Positions 12,457-22,892 of a stretch of DNA of 64,000 nucleotides are shown here, piece after piece. The notes below the pieces were generated by a model. That model was not told the origin of the DNA. It did not search any database and saw only the letters and a program-made list of their open reading frames with translations. The position numbers and the translations under genes were made by a program. The first letter of the stretch is position 1. The number at the start of each line of letters is the position of its first letter. The stretch comes from Lophium mytilinum (lineage: Eukaryota > Ascomycota > Dothideomycetes > Mytilinidiales > Mytilinidiaceae): the NCBI GenBank assembly GCA_010093605.1, contig MU004184.1:1259897-1323896 (forward strand). Direction: 5' to 3'.

Positions 12457-14451
12457 ATGGCTGCTTCAACTCGCGCCATCACCCCCACACACACAGGTCA
12501 CTTTGCTGCCGCAAACGCCCCGTCTACACCTACTTCTATATCCTCCGTCGCGCAACCAATTGGTGAGCTCTGACTGACTTCTCCCACTCCTTCACATTCT
12601 GACATGCGCGAAGCAGCCTCCCAAAACCTGGCCACGCGTCTAACGAAGTCCCCTCTGCCGGGACTGTCGCCGCGACTGTCTCCTCAGCCTCTGACCGGGG
12701 CTGCTGCTATGGCAGACGAACGTCGCCACCGGGAACAACAGGCACGAGAAGCCTCTCGGCAGACGAGTCCGAATCCCGCAATGGCCGCGCTCAAGACTCT
12801 AGTCGGCGTCGATTCCTCGCCGGTGAGCCGACCAACAGACGCGCCGCCTGCGCCAACACAGATCAGCGAGCCTTTGGCCAAGGCGATGAAGAGCATCGTC
12901 ATACCAGAACAGGTTACGCATGACAACATGCAAACAAGTCCGGTAAGCTTGTCAAGCTTTGGCTCTGCAGACAGCACCACTGCCCCTACTGCGACCGCAA
13001 CGGAGGCAACATCAGGACCACTGGCGTTGGGGAGCATACCGGTGGATGGTGCGGTGAACTCGAACTCGTCGCACGCGCCTTACAACGGACCGGGCGACAC
13101 CCCGACGGGAAGCAGGGCGTTCACGTACCCCGGCCCTCCTCCAGCAGAACATGATCCCCGCGCGCCACAGCGAGGCATGAGTCTTCCTGGCTATCCCCAG
13201 AACAGTCCGAAATCGCCATCCTCCACGAAGCGTCATAAATGCCCTTATTGCGCCACTGACTTTACGCGCCATCACAACCTCAAAAGCCACTTGCTCACGC
13301 ACAGCCAGGAGAAGCCGTACGAGTGTCCCACGTGCCAAGCTAGGTTCCGTCGGTTACATGATCTGAAACGCCACACTAAGCTGCATACCGGCGAACGACC
13401 GCACACCTGCCCGAAATGTGGACGCCGGTTTGCGCGCGGAGATGCATTGGCGCGGCACAACAAAGGCCAGGGTGGATGCGCGGGGCGAAGATCCAGCTTT
13501 GGAATGGACGACGATATGGACGGGAAGGGCGACGAGAGTATGGACGGTGTCTTGTACCACGGGGACCACGGAGATGAGGAAAATTTGGAAGATGACGACG
13601 ATGCAGGAGGTCGGAGGGTCAGTGAGCCAGCGCGCAAGAGGCAGAATACCGGAAACTCGATGCAGGGACCATATCACCAGCACTCGAGTACATACCCACC
13701 TCCCCCGAGTAGAGTGCCAAACATGGGCAACAACAACGCCAGGCCGATATACGCAAACCCAGGCGTCTCCGGTTCGTCACGAGATCAGTCGACGAACCTT
13801 AGCCCAAAAAACGCGCCCTCCAGTATATCGTCCCTGCATGCATACACCAACCAATCCGGAACGTTTGCAGGAATGACGGAAAGCCCCAAGCCAATTTCGC
13901 CTGGCCATCCAGACGGCCACCACCGCTTGGGTATATCCGAAGCTGGATCTCACCCCGGCGCCCGCTCTCCGAGCTTGTCCCAGCAGATTCATCAACAGAA
14001 CTTCTCTCGCGGCGCTGGACGCGGTTCTTCGCCTATGGGTCTCCCACCGCCACCTCACAACAACTCCAACGCACCTCAACTGCCGTCTTTGCCCGGTCTC
14101 TCCTCAGACATGCGGATCAATCTGCCCAACAAAGGCCCACAAGCAGCCGGCAAGGCAGGCCCCAGTTTGCTCCAGCACCAGCAAGTTCCCGGCCCTGCAG
14201 CTCAGCCCCCGTCGAATCCAGGTAGCATGTCCAGCCACACCACCAACAGTGGTAATAGCATGCGTGATCATATGGGTGGTGCGGATGTATGGGCGCACAT
14301 CCGCGAGATCGAAGGCCGCTTTTCCCGTCAGTCAGAGGAGCAACAGGCGCAGATCGCACGTCTAGAAAACGAAGTAACAACCTTACGCGCACAGCTGGCG
14401 CAAGCGGGTGCGCAGCCTCAAGGCCAGACGCAGCCCACAGGGGCACATTAA
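12457..14451 (+). CDS. C2H2 zinc-finger transcription factor
   Basis: Two exons, 12457-12562 and 12614-14451 (51-nt intron GTGAGC...CGAAG), 647 aa. The first exon adds MAASTRAITPTHTGHFAA and joins in frame to AASQNLATRLTKSPLPG. Three tandem fingers lie at about residues 243-265 (CPYC...HLLTH), 271-293 (CPTC...HTKLH) and 299-321 (CPKC...HNKGQGGC, the last ligand a Cys). Ahead of them is GPGDTPTGSRAFTYPG, a motif I recall from Pezizomycotina homologues. An acidic patch follows the fingers, then a long Pro/Ser/Asn-rich region and a short C-terminal coiled coil (REIEGRFSRQSEEQQAQIAR). Probably nuclear. I do not know a secure gene name or target set. Confidence 0.87.
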
Positions 14452-15851
14452 TCAAGATCGAGCTCGACCCCGAGCAGCATAAGCATGATACTATCTAAGC
14501 AACAAACAAGGAAGAAACAAAAACACCTAATCCAGGCGTGGTGTCCCATCCCCAAGAGTAACGTAAGCCTGTATTATCATGATTGGGTTGGGTTGGGCTG
14601 GGTTGGGATTGGAAAGGAGATTATTTTTGTCGACCCCCTCTTATTATGACAACGAATGGAAAGTGAAGGAGGGCGGATTATCGGATCAGCGTACGGCGTT
14701 GGGACGCGTTTAGATGGGGCAACGATCACACCACATATTGTTTTGAGCTAAAAAATGGCGGGGTCCAGTACACGATAGAGACTCAATTTTGCCGACCGAT
14801 ACAAAATTAGCACACTGGGAAGCGATAGGATGGAATGAATGGGAGAAAGGGAGATATTCATTCTGGCGGCCAAGGAAGGGGTTTGGTGTTTGTTGATCTT
14901 TTTTCGTATGGGGCTAATCGGGATCTTTAAAGCTTTTTACTAGTAGGTAGGTCTTTACGCGATATCAATGTGTCTTCTATGGTGTTTTGATGGGTGGGGA
15001 AGTTCGATTTTTTCCTTTTTCCCCGTTTGATATGAGAGCGAGAGCGAGAGGGAGAGGGGAGAAGATTTGAGGGTGGAAAAGTGTGCCCCTATATCCCCCC
15101 CTTTTTTCCTCTTTTCCTGTTATACTTGATATTCCTTAATGGTCCGACGGATGGCGTGGCTGTGGCTGTGGCGTGGCGTAGCGCAGGTGCGGATTGATAC
15201 ATTACCCTGTATATTATGCGAAGTGATTTTTCTCTGTTCATCTTTACAAACTGCTTGCCATAATTGTCTGTCTACAAATCCCCTGTGCCTGGAATGCGTC
15301 GTGAATTCAGTACCACCTCCCCTTTCCTACACTGTCTCTGAAAGAGCTGTGAGCTCGGAAATCTCGCTGCTTCCGCGCCAGCACCTGCTCTTTCACCGCT
15401 CTTCCTGTGTCTAGCGGTGTCTAGCAACCGTTGAGCGCCCCCTTCTCGACGGCGACGAGATCGCGGTGCTCGTGTGGCGCTGTGGTCCGACGTGGGCTAA
15501 ACGGAAGAAACGGTCACGGCAGAAGGGGGTACGAGAACGGGCGGAGAACGTCCCACAGACGGCTTTGGAGAGGCGCAGTCACAAGCAGGGCGTACAGGAG
15601 GTTGAGGGGGTAAGCTTGTTTATGTAGGAGTGGCAGGGGTGGTTTGGAGGGTTGGAGGGCGGAGAAGATGTTGAGGTCGGGATGAGAGGAGGATTGGGAG
15701 GAGAGTGATGTTGAACTCGAAACGTTTTGATTGTTCAAAGTGTAGTAAGTGGGAGGTCTAGATGCTCGCAAAGTCCTGCATGCCGTACTTTCTAAACCGC
15801 CTGTCTCTTCACCGATCCAAGCTCCTGTCTACAACGTCGCCTCGCATACTC
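14452..15851. other. intergenic: 3' flanks of C2H2 gene and phosphomannomutase
   Basis: 1.4 kb between convergent genes. It contains low-complexity runs (GGTTGGGTTGGGCTGGG near 14585; GAGAGCGAGAGCGAGAGGG near 15035) and T-rich stretches. No gene, RNA gene or mobile element recognised. Confidence 0.55.
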
Positions 15852-16819
15852 TCACGAGAAGAACTCTGCTTTCACCTGCTTCAGCGTGTCGTCCGGATCC
15901 GCGACGCTGTGCCCAATCGTGCGCGGGTCCGAGTAGATCTCGTAGTCGTTGCCGCCGGGCGACGTCTTGTCACCGAAGAAGTGGATGGTGGTGTAGTCGA
16001 CGCCGTCGGGACGCGCTTTCTCGGCCTCGACGTGCTGCAGGCAGTAGCGCTTGTCCCAGCCGGTAGGGAAGACGTCGAAGGATATTTGGCCGCCGATAGA
16101 GTAACTAGATTTCCCCCATACAATTAGCATTGGTGTGGTGGGGCAGGGTGTGCACTGTATATTGAAGGGTGAAAGGAGGGATACTCACGTCAACCCCAAC
16201 TCCACGAACTCTTTTTGAAGTACCGCTACCATCTTCTCGCGCACTTTGTGCTCCGTATCAAACACATTAAACGCGTCCCGCTCCGCATTGGTAGCGTTCC
16301 TGCCCACGGGGCTCACATTGACCATGCCGTTCCTAAACTCGACGAATGTTCCGCGCTTGAACGGCAGGTCGATCTCGCTGATGTACCGCAGTAGGAAGTT
16401 GACAAGCTTCTTGTACTTCTCCTCCCCAAGCCAGCCGATGAAGGATTGCGATGCGAGGGGCACACCGAGCCGGAAGGCTGTGAGCCCGTTTTCGGGGAAG
16501 CAGAAGTCGAAGAGGGATGTGACCTTGATTTCGGAGGTGCCGAGCTGTTCTTGTTGCTTGGCTAGGTCGGAGCCGCCCACGTAGCCGATGGCGACTTTTT
16601 GGCGGAGGGCGGACAGGAGGGTGAGCATTTCGGGCTTGACTTCCTGCATGTTGGGGACTTGGGTTAGCCAACGGATCGACTTATGGGAGGGTATTTGGTC
16701 TCAGGAGATAGGTGCCGCACCTGCCGGGATTTTGTGAGCGTTTCGTCCACATCGAAAAGCACAATGGTGTTCTTGATCGGGCGCTCGTTGAGAGGGGGGA
16801 TCACGGCGGCCGTCTGCAT
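15852..16819 (-). CDS. SEC53: Phosphomannomutase
   Basis: Converts mannose-6-phosphate to mannose-1-phosphate for GDP-mannose, feeding N-glycosylation, O-mannosylation, GPI anchors and wall mannan; cytosolic. Exons 16721-16819, 16189-16643, 15852-16104 give 268 aa, the usual length. HAD motif I reads FDVDETLT, followed by [69 protein letters not shown] and [17 protein letters not shown]. The residue after the second motif-I Asp is Glu, where most family members have Gly. A longer in-frame start at 16936 would add a leader absent from the family and is not chosen. Confidence 0.94.
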
Positions 16820-17951
16820 GGTGGATGTGTGGAAGTAGAGTCGAGGAAATTGGATGGCTTGGTGGGTTAGATGTTCAATTAGTCTTGTCCTAGACTTTGA
16901 GACAGTTGATAGGACCCGAGAGGCAAAAAAGAGCAAAATGGCCAGCGTGGAGTGTATTTTGGGGGACGTGGAGGGGGAGAGCTAAGTGGCAGGGATCTTC
17001 ACCGCTGAATCTTTCACGTGGTGCTAATGTGGGGGATGGACTGTGCTGAGAACCAGTGGACCTCCGCTCTTTAACATCATTTCGACTGCATCAACACCTG
17101 GCATCGGGGACATGGTCAAGGACGTCTCTTTACACATGCGATTCATGATCTAGAAGTGAGAGGAGGAAGGCAATGCTCTGTTATGTTTGCATTCTTTACG
17201 GCATCTACTATTTTACTCCTCTAGACTCCCTCCTTTTCATCCTTCCTCGCGTCTGTTTCCGTGGATTCGTCTACAGGTAGTATAAGGTACCTTTGTTCAG
17301 TCTTATCTCTTCTCTAGTCTTGCTAATTTTCTGTGAAGATAGCAAATCTACCGGGCGACATTCAAGGATGAGCGCTGACCAATGCTTATGCGGAATGCTG
17401 CATCATCCAATATTTTGATGCATCCAGGTTTGTTGCATGTGAGCCAAGCGGAAGCTGTGGGTCTTCGAGTGGCCTTGTTTCTTTATCAACACTAGCTGCG
17501 CCGTGGTTCGCAATACATGGAACGATCAGGATGTATGAAATGACAACAGCACACGAAGCTACTACCGTAAAGTAGCGAATGCTGTTCTCGAGATATACAA
17601 TCCAAGAACAATAGCAAACAGAATCCAGGGGTATAGAACTACGGTTAGTCTCTTCCAATCACAATGTGCAAGTACTCAATCGTTTTCTTTGAGACACTTC
17701 TTTGTTTCAATATTAGGCCCAACTTCTTTGAACACCGCTTTGTTCTACATCACTCATATATTCGGTATACCTTTGATGACGTTGTTGTCATATGAAACTG
17801 TTTCAATTAAGGTTCACATCGTTGCCGTTTCTCCTGCTTTGAAACAAGTCAGTCCTCCGTACCTTTGCTCTACTCTCAACACACTTTTCGATACTCGCCT
17901 CACCATACTAATTCAACGAGCATTACGTTGACAACATCTCATCGTTGAATC
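16820..17951. other. intergenic boundary between core and accessory region
   Basis: 1.1 kb holding the phosphomannomutase promoter (about 16820-17050) and then AT-richer sequence with no recognised gene or repeat. Confidence 0.5.
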
Positions 17952-18377
17952 ATGCCACAAGAACGCTTCTTGGGAGATGGGGAGTTGATTGCTGCATATG
18001 TACTTCCAAGGCCGTTCATACATACACCTATCGGCGCCACTCTTGGCCGACCTGAGTCTAACAGAGAGGCTTTGGGGCTCCCTGTAGATGCTTTTCAAGT
18101 ACCAGCTTTCCTCCGCCAGACCCCATCCGGCGCTACGTTGCTCCCATTTGAGTCTCATGACCAAACGGTGCCCCCAGATCCGCCATCTGTTGCCGAGCCT
18201 CAAGGTACAAAACAGCCTTCGAAGTCGCGAACGGGCTTCCGAGCACGCAGTAAGTTGACAATCAGGAGGATTTGGCAAAGCCTCACGTTTCGCAGCCACA
18301 ACGCGGATCGTGTTGCATGCTCAAGCAGCTCGTCTAAGAGTAATAGCCATGGTCGCCAGGAGTTCGCATTGCCCTAA
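17952..18377 (+). CDS. hypothetical protein (141 aa)
   Basis: Single-exon frame opened by an ATG and ending at 18377; not recognised. The N-terminus MPQERFLGDGELIAAYV is followed by a Pro-rich middle and a basic Ser-rich C-terminus. It has no cysteine cluster and no PPxY, so it is not clearly part of the paralogue array starting 460 bp downstream on the same strand, although it shares orientation and a similar leader layout. It could be chance. Confidence 0.3.
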   Translation: MPQERFLGDGELIAAYVLPRPFIHTPIGATLGRPESNREALGLPVDAFQVPAFLRQTPSGATLLPFESHDQTVPPDPPSVAEPQGTKQPSKSRTGFRARSKLTIRRIWQSLTFRSHNADRVACSSSSSKSNSHGRQEFALP

Positions 18378-18837
18378 AGTATTAGGTCGAGGTCGCTTTG
18401 TCGACAACTCGTTGCGCCTTTATAGGACATGGGAGTAAGCCTTATGCAAGTCTCTATCTCCGAAATTGGGCAGGCAGTATCTCTCCAACACTAGAAGCCT
18501 CCAACATCCTAATAACGAACCATAGTCCCGGTTTGCTGCACTATCCACAGATACTAAGATTAACCGCTCAGTTCTAGCTTTCAGATTGCCGACGTCTTCT
18601 TCCACCAATCAGGCATAGCGTTTCCAAAACACAAAATGACCCCTTTTGCCAATCAAGTTTCATAGTCACTATGTTGTTCATGTACAGTGCTCATCGCTCA
18701 GCTCTTAGTCGCGGAGATAAAAATGCGGCCCTGGTCCCATTCCGGCGTCACTATCTTCGAACTCGGAAAGTACGACTCTTCAAGAGCGTCTTCTAGCCAA
18801 TCTGCGAAGAGACTTCGCTTCGAGCTTTTCTGCCGTA
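18378..18837. other. intergenic, leader of first cysteine-cluster gene
   Basis: 460 bp with no recognised gene or repeat; probably the promoter and leader for the gene at 18838. Confidence 0.4.
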
Positions 18838-19470
18838 ATGCTGAACCGTCTTAAATCTGGCACGAGCCAAAAAACCACTCTGAGCTTAACCGCTAGAGTT
18901 CCCGAAGAGATCAGCCAGCTTGAAGAGCCATCACGCATGCCGCCTCCTTCGTACGAGGAAGCAAAGCAGCCGCGCGTTTTCTCGGTCGCCGAAGCCACTC
19001 GGATGTCATGGGAAGCTTGGCGCGACGGCCATTGGACATGCTGCCGTCTATGTTCAACCGAAAATCCTTTCATCAAGACTTGCTACGAAGCATATTCAAC
19101 TGCAATATGTACAAAATGTAAGCACGTTGCCTGTCCTATGTGTACGTTCAGTTCGGCATTTCAGTCACTGTCAACAGCGATGGCACTATCTATCGTAAGT
19201 ATCTCCCGCGATCTATTCGGTAGCCCCTACCTCCTTGTCTGCCCTGGCTGTGGAAAATCATCTGGCGGTGGTGTGATCCCACCTCCCATCTTTCAGTGTG
19301 CCGCTCTTAACTGGGCGGAACGAAAATCCATCGAACTAATAGGCCTTAATATCCCACAAAGGATCCGCCGAAAGATAGCACTCTGCTTCAAAAGACGCCC
19401 GAAAACACCACTATGTGAATGTAGTCGGCCATTCAGCGCCTACCACTGGAACGCTCTTCGACAAGGCTAA
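18838..19470 (+). CDS. PPxY/cysteine-cluster family protein, copy 1
   Basis: 210-aa single-exon protein, first of five co-oriented paralogues. PPPSYEEA (PPxY at residues 36-39) comes before the cysteine cluster: C69-x2-C72, C91-x2-C94, C99-x2-C102, then C135-x2-C138 in LLVCPGCGKSSGGG. A final C-x-C lies in LCECSRPFSAYHW. The CxxCxHxxCxxC core (CTKCKHVACPMC) resembles zinc-ribbon or treble-clef clusters of small Pezizomycotina proteins with a W(Y/F)CCxC start. No signal peptide or membrane segment. Compared with copies 4 and 5 it lacks the conserved tail after the last cysteine pair. Function unknown; zinc binding is inferred from cysteine spacing. Confidence 0.65.
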   Translation: MLNRLKSGTSQKTTLSLTARVPEEISQLEEPSRMPPPSYEEAKQPRVFSVAEATRMSWEAWRDGHWTCCRLCSTENPFIKTCYEAYSTAICTKCKHVACPMCTFSSAFQSLSTAMALSIVSISRDLFGSPYLLVCPGCGKSSGGGVIPPPIFQCAALNWAERKSIELIGLNIPQRIRRKIALCFKRRPKTPLCECSRPFSAYHWNALRQG

Positions 19471-19708
19471 TCCTAAGACGAGGCCACGATCATATTCACT
19501 GTTGACTCACATTCGCTTCTGTCTCACCTCTGAGACTCTTTTCACACAATAAAAGCGCAGCGGCTTATATTCAGAAAATTGAGGTCTTGTCTCTGGTTCC
19601 GAATGTCAAGCTCACCACCACCACCACCCCCGACCTTGCCCTCAGAGAGTCTGCCCACTCCCTCAGTGTCTGCATGCAACCTCTCGTTCTCTGTTGGACC
19701 CAACAGCC

Positions 19709-20220
19709 ATGCTGCCTTCGCAAGACCAAGACGTTGCTGAAGGCCCGCCGCCAGGCTACTATCATTTCGAGCCGCAGTCTATGGAATACGACTTGGTTTC
19801 ATGGCAGTGCTGCACTTGCTCGAATCAGAATAAGCTCCGCGTGAGCCATGCTACTCCCGCCAAGATGTACCACCCGGCCAACTGCAAGCAATGTCGACAC
19901 TCCGTTTGCCACCAATGTCAATTCGAAAAATCCTTCCAGGCTGTCCCCAAAGAAATCTACGATCAGATCAAGCGAGTCGGACCTCAACGGTTATGTGCAC
20001 GAGAGTTGCCTTCATTGCCTTTTGTTCGCGGTGTGCAACTTGCCACTGGGCTGATACAGTCGAGATTGGGAACCGGAAGCCAAACATCCTAGTTCGTGCC
20101 GCGGCTCACTTGTGGTCGCTTTTGGGGAAAAAGGAGGACCGGGGAAAAGAGGAGTCGAAGTGCAAATGTTGTGACGAACCTTTTAGCGAACAGTGGGCTT
20201 GCTTTCGAAAGAAGCACTAA
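19709..20220 (+). pseudogene. PPxY/cysteine-cluster family, copy 2, frame broken
   Basis: Starts at ATG 19709 (MLPSQDQDVAEGPPPGYYHF, PPxY at residues 14-17). The first cluster reads QCCTCS then NCKQCRHSVCHQCQFEKSF. The opening frame stops at 20092, but the rest of the family pattern continues in another frame up to 20220: FCSRCATCHWA and KCKCCDEPFSEQWACF. A single frame change between about 19975 and 20010 separates the two parts. No intron of normal size explains it without losing the FCSRC pair. It is either a recent pseudogene or a base error in the assembly. Its neighbours on both sides are the paralogues. Confidence 0.6.
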
Positions 20221-20844
20221 GCGGAGCCTATAGGTCGGCATCTTAGAGTCTGAGGCTCATTGAGATGCGATGCACTGATTGATGCCGAGAACTCGGAGAA
20301 CCTCACTGCGCGGCTAATCTTTACAGTCCAACTCTCATTGAATAGCACACATTCAATGTTCGCTGTACGCATCCAATTCATCTGCAATATTCATCCAGCA
20401 CGCTGCGAAACCACCCTCTTCCATTGACGCATAGACTCAGCACGTGTTGTCCTCACACAGTTTATTTCCCCCGGGCACATTGTTCACATTCAATTTCACT
20501 CCATGCTCCGTTCTCACATCACAGTGAATCTAGAACCGGCAGGAATATCTCACTCGTTTCAACTGTTCCTCTTGTTTCAATCATTGTGTATGTACCTATA
20601 CCCCTCTTCATTCTTCGTTGTATGCGAACTATCCCTACAACATAGTGAAATCATATGTCTCACTCTTCACTTCTCGGTATATATAGTTCCCTCTTCAGTC
20701 GGAAGAAACTCCCCTCTCATCTTTCTCCAAAATCAACTCTTGCAATCCACCACACTGTCAAGAGACCACAAACTGAACTCAGTTGCAACTATTTCGGATT
20801 GCATAAACACCAGGATTTTCCCCCTAACATTGGATAACACCAAC
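20221..20844. promoter_or_regulatory. promoter/leader of copy 3
   Basis: 624 bp. The last 150 bp include CTCCCCTCTCATCTTTCTCC (about 20710), also found in near-identical form before copy 5 (about 24460), so part of the leader was duplicated with the gene. An in-frame ATG at 20503 would add 114 residues of leader-like sequence without family resemblance and is not used. Confidence 0.5.
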
Positions 20845-21585
20845 ATGCAGGAACATCCCTGGAGCCGTCCAACCCTTCCAAGCGCTTACGAGTACGAACA
20901 GCTTGAAGCGCTTTCGCAAGCACCCCCGCCATCACCACCGGCAGCACACATTCTCGAGCCACCAGCTCCGCCGCAAACCCCACTACCGGCTTACGTTCGA
21001 TTCGAGCAACTACCGCCAACATATGCTCGTCAAGCCCCTCATCAATACCACGAACGGGCATGGTTTTGTTGCCAGTGCAAGTTCACCACCGGCAATGTCC
21101 TCCTGGAGAGCACCAACGGCTTCGTGGGTGTCGCCCGCTGCGAGACGTGCCGCCATAACGCCTGCCCTCGTTGCCTGTGGGACAAAATTCTTCAATCCAC
21201 TTCACTATCAACGATGCGGGCGATCACATCTCTCACAGAATCTTGTGCGCCCATAAGCACGTTCTGTGAACACTGTGGCAAGCACCATGGCGCGGAAATC
21301 GGCGAGACCGATGCACGGCGACCATTGCTCAAACGTGCCAAGACGGCCACTAAAGTCATTGGCACAGCTCTGGTGAATTGGGCGACGACTAAGTCGCTGG
21401 AACTACCTATGGAGGGATTGCCGACGCCGCGAACGAAGCCAATGGCTTGCTTCCAGTGCGGCCATAGCTTCACGTCCAATTGGGCTACTTTCCACCGATT
21501 AGATGGAGAGTTTGACCCTGGTGGGACAGCAATGCGGGTGATCCGATTGCGTGAGGAGTTGGCGGAGGTCGTGCAACTACGTTGA
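20845..21585 (+). CDS. PPxY/cysteine-cluster family protein, copy 3
   Basis: 246 aa, single exon, start MQEHPWSRPTLPSAYEYEQL. Proline-rich N-terminus, then TPLPAYVRFEQLPPTYARQ (PPxY at 57-60), then the cluster C75-x2-C78, C99-x2-C102, C107-x2-C110 (CETCRHNACPRC), C141-x2-C144 (FCEHCGKHHGAE) and the last pair in ACFQCGHSFTSNWATF. The tail GEFDPGGTAMRVIRLREE matches the FDP-x3-(S/A)-x-RV tail of copies 4 and 5. No secretion signal. Frame intact, so a good candidate for a functional member. Function unknown. Confidence 0.72.
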   Translation: MQEHPWSRPTLPSAYEYEQLEALSQAPPPSPPAAHILEPPAPPQTPLPAYVRFEQLPPTYARQAPHQYHERAWFCCQCKFTTGNVLLESTNGFVGVARCETCRHNACPRCLWDKILQSTSLSTMRAITSLTESCAPISTFCEHCGKHHGAEIGETDARRPLLKRAKTATKVIGTALVNWATTKSLELPMEGLPTPRTKPMACFQCGHSFTSNWATFHRLDGEFDPGGTAMRVIRLREELAEVVQLR

Positions 21586-22892
21586 TACAGATCATCCGGT
21601 CGGACGAGCAAAGGCGGTTCGATGATCAAATAGAAATGTTTCGTAGTTCAAATCAGTAAGCTATCATATTCGAACCCACTCACGTTCCTCTGCCCTTCTA
21701 AACATCCACCGATTCTCTATCCAACATAGTTATCATAGCAAAGTTTGTGTCATTTGACACAAAATCTCCTCACTATAGTTTTTCATCCAACATAACCGTG
21801 GAGATGTTTTACAGGCCGCCATTGCGCCTCCCGAATGGAGAAATGCCACGTTTCAAAAGGTGTTCTGTGAGTTTGCCATATCCCGACCTTCTTCATTAAG
21901 AAAACGTTGTTCACTTACAATCTCTGTCAATCGACGTACACACATTAGCCATGACTGGAGAAATGAAGATTCCCTACTAGGCTCATTGCTACTTGAAACC
22001 AGGACAAGGCGAGTATGATGGGATGGAACGACAACGCGGTTGAATGAGAGGCTGAAGGTAACCTAGAGCCATAGGAATATCTACTATAGGGCGAGGTAGC
22101 CAATAGGTCCTGTCACCTTGGGTCCATAAACCACGGAACAGCATTGGAGAAAAGCGATTCGACGAGGAAATCTGCTGGGAAGTTTCCCAACCAGATTAGG
22201 GCGGCGTCTGACAGCTTAATCGGATTATAATTTAGAGACCCAGCCAAGCGTTTGCAAATTGGGGATCTTCAAGACCTCTGGGAGGTAATTTGTAACCAAA
22301 ATAAGCGAAAGACTGTATGTTCTTGCGTGGCTTTGTCTCGAAGATTTCGTTAGTCTAGTTGTAAGGTTGGCCTTTCATCACCGTGTTAGTTTCTTTCGAC
22401 TTTGGATAGGTATGTCTATTTCGTATCCCACTCAAAACATAAATGCCCTTTCCAATTCCGCGCTTTAGAATGTACTGACCTACTAAATGTGCCTACCGAT
22501 GTATTAATCGCATCTCCACCTGTCTACAACCCACGCTAGTGATTTCTTTCCCCCATCTATCTCTCTCTGTGGCACATTACTTAGTCAAAAGCGTTGTTAT
22601 AGGGCCACCGGCAGCCGACTTGAACGTTGTCCGTGTACGATCGTTGTATTTTTCTCCTGTTCTCCTTTTCATCATTCACTCTCAACGCACTACATGCGCA
22701 GTGAAAGTCAAGGAGGCTCTTTCACTTTCCCTTCCATAGATATATATCTCCTCCAGTAGGCGAATATCCCTTTTCTCATCATTCCCAGAATCTCAACCCG
22801 CACACCACCACTTCTTTCGACCAGGGTCGGTTCGGATCTAACAGCTTGAACCTAAACTCAATTCTACCTTCCTCAACCTGGAACGAATAAAA
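21586..22892. other. intergenic between copies 3 and 4
   Basis: 1.3 kb of moderately AT-rich sequence with no supportable gene. The last 150 bp before the ATG at 22893 are a pyrimidine-rich leader (CTTTTCTCATCATTCCCAG) resembling the leaders of copies 3 and 5. Confidence 0.5.

Noticed and set aside
20503-20844. N-terminal extension of copy 3 (114 residues)
   Set aside because: Hydrophobic leader-like translation not seen in the other copies; the ATG at 20845 aligns with the family.
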